DNA of 17,478 bases from assembly GCA_000380705.1 (NCBI GenBank), contig AQYM01000011.1, positions 1 through 17,478 on the forward strand. The letters are read 5' to 3'. The position numbers and the translations under genes are program-made. The DNA is from Crenarchaeota archaeon SCGC AAA471-B05 (GTDB taxonomy: Archaea; Thermoproteota; Thermoprotei; Gearchaeales; Gearchaeaceae). The notes beneath the pieces were generated by a model, which saw only the letters and a list, made by a program, of their open reading frames with translations, was not told where the DNA came from and ran no database searches. How positions within the stretch are numbered: position 1 is the stretch's first letter; each line of letters begins with the position of its first letter. Shown here in pieces: positions 14,566 through 17,478 of the stretch.

Positions 14566-15884
14566 TTTTGACCTTTGCCTAGCGTATATATCTTTGAGAG
14601 ATGCCTATTTTTAAATACATTTCTAGTATCAAGGATAAATTTGGCTTCATTAAATATAAGTTCGTAATTAATTGAATCATGATCGGTAAAAATTGCTACT
14701 AAATCATTGTTTTTAATATTTTCACTGTTTAGCTCAATACTTCTTATTTGATGACCATCAATGTTAATACTTGGCACATAAGGGTCATGGTAAGATATTT
14801 TAACTCCTAATTCTAAAAGTAATTTTATTACCTTTATAGCAGCGCTTTCTCTTGTATCGTTTATATTCTTTTTATAACTAACTCCGATTATTAAAATTCG
14901 AGAATTCTTTGCTGAAATCCCATTTTTATTGAGAATTTCTAATATTTTATTGTAAATATAATAAGGCATTTCATCGTTAATCTTAACTGCTGTTTCAATA
15001 AATTCTAGTAAGTAACTATACTTCTTAGCCCACCATAATAAAATCCGTGGATCCTTTGGTATACAAGCACCACCTGCGCCTGGTCCTGGATAAAATGGTA
15101 GAAATCCAAATGGTTTAGTTTTAGCTAACTCAATAACTTCCCAAACATTAATATTTGCTTCTTCACATAATATAGCTATTTGGTATATTAAAGAAATATT
15201 TACCAATCTAAACAAATTCTCTAATAATTTTGTCATTTCAGCAACTTTGGTAGAAGATGCTTTATATACAGCTGCTTTAATTATTTTCTTATAGAATTCT
15301 TCAACTAGTTTAGCGCAAGTTTCAGTTAAGCCTGAAACGATTTTTGGTATTTCCTTAAACTTTATATTACTACCTGGGTCTATTCTTTCGGGCGAGTAAG
15401 CTATAAAGATTTCCTCTCCTATTTTATAACCTACTTTAGATAATCTTTTACCTATTATTTCCTCTGTGGCTCCTGGATAAACTGTGCTTTCTAATATTAT
15501 CAATTTCCCTCTCAAGTCATATTTTAATAATTCTTCTATAGCCATTCTTAAGTAATCAAAATTAGGTATTTTGTATTCGTCTAAAGGTGTATTTACTGCA
15601 ATTATTATTATATCTGCGTCTTTTACAAGCTCATAACTCGTAGAAACCTTAAAAACTTCGCTCTTTATTAACTTTTTAATTGTTAGCTCAGAAACATCGT
15701 TAATATAGCTAAAACCTTCATTAATTAGTTTTATCTTATATTCATCAATGTCTATGCCAAAGGTAATATAACCTTCTTCGGCTATTTCTGTGGCTAATTT
15801 CAAACCTACATTTCCTAAGCCAATTATACATACTCTAGCTTTCTTTTCTTGTATTTTCTCTATAAGTTGTTTGGAATACTCCAT
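14559..15884 (-). CDS. UDP-sugar 6-dehydrogenase (WbpA/WecC-like)
   Basis: A 441-residue UDP-glucose/UDP-GlcNAc/UDP-ManNAc dehydrogenase-family protein, oxidising C6 to a carboxylate in two NAD-dependent steps. The N-terminal Rossmann domain has IIGLGNVGLKLA (20-31), IAVNTP (95-100) and LESTVYPGATEE (131-142). SPERIDPG (164-171) and AEMTKLLENLFRLVN (215-229, with the catalytic lysine K219) follow. The catalytic cysteine is C274 in GPGAGGACIPKDP. The C-terminal NAD-domain signature is GVSYKKNINDTRESAA. The length and the PGATEE/SPERIDPG pattern favour the UDP-HexNAc 6-dehydrogenase group. The residue before the catalytic cysteine is alanine, where that group usually has histidine. With the Gfo/Idh dehydrogenase and DegT aminotransferase nearby it fits a diamino-uronate route. 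It lies 55 bases after the membrane protein. Confidence 0.92.
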   Translation of the reverse strand: MEYSKQLIEKIQEKKARVCIIGLGNVGLKLATEIAEEGYITFGIDIDEYKIKLINEGFSYINDVSELTIKKLIKSEVFKVSTSYELVKDADIIIIAVNTPLDEYKIPNFDYLRMAIEELLKYDLRGKLIILESTVYPGATEEIIGKRLSKVGYKIGEEIFIAYSPERIDPGSNIKFKEIPKIVSGLTETCAKLVEEFYKKIIKAAVYKASSTKVAEMTKLLENLFRLVNISLIYQIAILCEEANINVWEVIELAKTKPFGFLPFYPGPGAGGACIPKDPRILLWWAKKYSYLLEFIETAVKINDEMPYYIYNKILEILNKNGISAKNSRILIIGVSYKKNINDTRESAAIKVIKLLLELGVKISYHDPYVPSINIDGHQIRSIELNSENIKNNDLVAIFTDHDSINYELIFNEAKFILDTRNVFKNRHLSKIYTLGKGQNF

Positions 15885-15913
15885 AGATACAAATCTTAAT
15901 AAGAGTAAATAAA

Positions 15914-15921
15914 TTTAAAAA
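15914..15921 (-). promoter_or_regulatory. TATA box for the UDP-sugar dehydrogenase gene
   Basis: Minus-strand TTTTTAAA, within TAAATTTTTAAATT (15912-15925), centred about 33-34 bases before the start codon at 15884. Transcription would start about 7 bases upstream of the ATG. The 55-base gap before it could equally be read through from the membrane-protein gene. Confidence 0.45.
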
Positions 15922-15939
15922 TTTAAGAAGAGAAAAGAA

Positions 15940-17478
15940 TTATGGAGGTATAAATATCACTACATGCCCATTTTCATAAACTTTTTTAAAACCAGCTTTT
16001 TCAAATTCCATAACTAAATCTACAGTTTCCACATGATTATCGTAATAGTAAGTAAATATTCCTTTGTTTACAACAACTATTGAATTTTCTGTGTAATTCA
16101 ATTCTGTAGGTTTATAAATCGAGTGTATAACTTTAATATTATAATACAATTCAAGGTACATCAGCTTTTCTGTGTAGATAATTACGGTATAATTACTAAA
16201 ATTCTCCTTTATATAATTCATCGCATCAAACATATCATTCTCATAATTGTGAATTGCGTTTAATGATATGCTCTGTAATGCAAATTTTGGAGCTATAAAT
16301 GCACTTGTAGATATGGCAACTATAATTAAAAATAGTAAAGACAGTATGTATATTGGTTTCTTAAGAAGTTTAATGTTTGAAATGGACTCTGAGAATTTAT
16401 CAAATGCTTTATATATGAAAAATGATAATAATACTGCTGTTGGTATATATAATATAAATGAAAATCTAATGTATTGTAAAAAATATATATTTGAAAAAAT
16501 TAAAATAACAAAAAACCAAATCAAATTAAGTAATATGAATTTTTCTTTATAAAATTTAAATGAAATAAAAGGAATAATAAGTAAGGGGTAGAATAATAAA
16601 AAATGTTGTAATGTAATAGAGGTATAAGGTATTAGAAATCTAAAATAAGTATTAATAACATATGATATAGGATTTTCTTCTTGAGTTGATGGGGTAAGGA
16701 ATACTACATTAATATCTTTAAGTGCATGTTGGAAGAAATAAATTAACAGCGGCATTTCACCATACGCTTTAATTACAGTAAAACCAAGTATGATTGTTAT
16801 AAAAAATGGTATTATGGTGATTAACATATTTTTTATTGGAATTTTAAAAAACTTTTTTCTAAGTGAAAGTAAAAAAACTATTAATAACGTTATGAATAAC
16901 AATCCTACGCTAATATGTATAGCTAATGTAGATATGGTTAATATGATTAAGAAAAAGTAACTCTTTAAATTTTCTTCCTTTAAATAAAAAATCAAGTATA
17001 TTAAAGCTAGACTCATAAAATTTGCCAAGATATTTGCAAAAAAACCACTAAAAAAATATGCTGAATAATTTACGAAAAGAATTATATTAAAACACAATAA
17101 TGCTATTAATGCCCATTTTCTATTTTTAGTTGCAATCAAAGTAGCCGAATATATCATTAAGCCTGTTAAAATATCAAAATAAGCAACCAAATACCTAATA
17201 GATATAAATGAAAAAGGAACATCTAAAGGAAACGAAACCAAGAATAATGCGGGTGCAAATATCGATTGCCTATTTAAATAATAATTAATAATATCTCCTG
17301 CATAAAGGGTTTTATAATGATAAACATAATAATAATAATCGCCGCTGGGAGATAATGAGAAATACGGTTCAGAATAAAAGTATAAGATATAATAAATAAT
17401 AGGTATTGCTAAAAAGATTAAAGCTAAAAATTCATATTTCCCGAATATTAATTTAACTTTAATTTTTAAAATATATTT
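15940..17478 (-). CDS. Multi-spanning membrane protein, probable GT-C-type glycosyltransferase (5' end beyond window)
   Basis: The frame is open from the window edge (17478) to the stop at 15940-15942, 512 codons; the TTG at 17241 is only an internal codon. About ten or more membrane helices occupy roughly the first 380 residues. A soluble C-terminal domain follows (DAMNYIKENFSNYTVIIYT ... ENGHVVIFIPP). An early extracytoplasmic loop contains SPSGDYYYYVYHYK. An acidic residue in the first large loop, many helices and a soluble tail are typical of GT-C glycosyltransferases or polymerases that use lipid-linked sugars. The call rests on architecture, not on a recognised family. Its first 32 codons repeat codons 80-111 of the plus-strand gene at 14041; adding those 79 missing codons gives 591 residues. 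Downstream is the UDP-sugar dehydrogenase. Confidence 0.8.
   Translation of the reverse strand, partial: KYILKIKVKLIFGKYEFLALIFLAIPIIYYILYFYSEPYFSLSPSGDYYYYVYHYKTLYAGDIINYYLNRQSIFAPALFLVSFPLDVPFSFISIRYLVAYFDILTGLMIYSATLIATKNRKWALIALLCFNIILFVNYSAYFFSGFFANILANFMSLALIYLIFYLKEENLKSYFFLIILTISTLAIHISVGLLFITLLIVFLLSLRKKFFKIPIKNMLITIIPFFITIILGFTVIKAYGEMPLLIYFFQHALKDINVVFLTPSTQEENPISYVINTYFRFLIPYTSITLQHFLLFYPLLIIPFISFKFYKEKFILLNLIWFFVILIFSNIYFLQYIRFSFILYIPTAVLLSFFIYKAFDKFSESISNIKLLKKPIYILSLLFLIIVAISTSAFIAPKFALQSISLNAIHNYENDMFDAMNYIKENFSNYTVIIYTEKLMYLELYYNIKVIHSIYKPTELNYTENSIVVVNKGIFTYYYDNHVETVDLVMEFEKAGFKKVYENGHVVIFIPP
17384..17478 (-). repeat. Right arm of perfect inverted repeat (truncated by window end)
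   Basis: Reverse complement of 14278-14372 without a mismatch. The arm reaches the last base of the window, so its true length is unknown and could extend through the whole membrane-protein start and beyond. The spacer between the arms is 14373-17383 (3011 bp). Confidence 0.93.

Noticed and set aside
16268..16552. Plus-strand 94-codon frame within the membrane protein
   Set aside because: Antisense to the membrane protein's continuous frame; no motif.
17239..17241. TTG at 17241 as the start of a 433-residue membrane protein
   Set aside because: The frame is open for 79 further codons to the window edge and includes the loop with SPSGDYYYY and the segment shared with the plus-strand gene.
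1..17478. CRISPR array, tRNA or rRNA genes
   Set aside because: No regularly spaced repeats, no cloverleaf-like GC-rich islands and no conserved rRNA segments were seen on reading both strands.

Overview
The window is AT-rich DNA, most likely from a hyperthermophilic archaeon of the Crenarchaeota (Thermoproteota). Three things suggest this: a decayed ATPase of a family I recognise from crenarchaea; TATA-like boxes 26-34 bases ahead of start codons with almost no leader and no Shine-Dalgarno motif; and a zinc alcohol dehydrogenase resembling those of Sulfolobales. The lineage below that level is not secure. No rRNA, tRNA or CRISPR array was seen.

The whole window is a surface-glycan (N-glycan, S-layer or exopolysaccharide) locus in two parts. 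Positions 1-9860 are a patchwork of intact and dying genes. The intact ones are a GT4 glycosyltransferase cut by the window start, an FkbM-type methyltransferase, two further GT4 glycosyltransferases, and a Wzx/MATE-like lipid-linked-oligosaccharide flippase. Between them lie four pseudogenes (archaeal ATPase, GT2 glycosyltransferase, GT4 glycosyltransferase, and the C-terminal half of a second flippase) and a possible IS200/IS605-type scar.

Positions 9877-14379 are a tight, intact operon with overlapping or nearly touching genes: zinc alcohol dehydrogenase, ATP-grasp ligase, DegT-family sugar aminotransferase, Gfo/Idh-type sugar dehydrogenase, then the start of a membrane glycosyltransferase. 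On the minus strand, 17478-14344, are the body of that same membrane protein, a UDP-sugar 6-dehydrogenase and a small winged-helix-like protein. The 6-dehydrogenase, Gfo/Idh dehydrogenase and aminotransferase together resemble the WbpA/WbpB/WbpE set that makes UDP-2,3-diamino-2,3-dideoxyuronic acids. The ATP-grasp enzyme could amidate or conjugate such a sugar (inference).

The most striking structure is a perfect inverted repeat of at least 95 bp: 14278-14372 matches the reverse complement of 17384-17478, and the right arm runs off the window. It lies inside the membrane-protein gene. The plus-strand copy breaks off at 14372, and the rest of the same protein reads open on the minus strand from the window edge. 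Joining them gives one uninterrupted 591-residue protein. The 3.0-kb segment 14373-17383 therefore appears inverted relative to an originally co-directional operon, and the junction also cuts the small winged-helix gene. This is either a real (possibly switchable) inversion or an assembly/amplification chimera; the sequence alone cannot decide.
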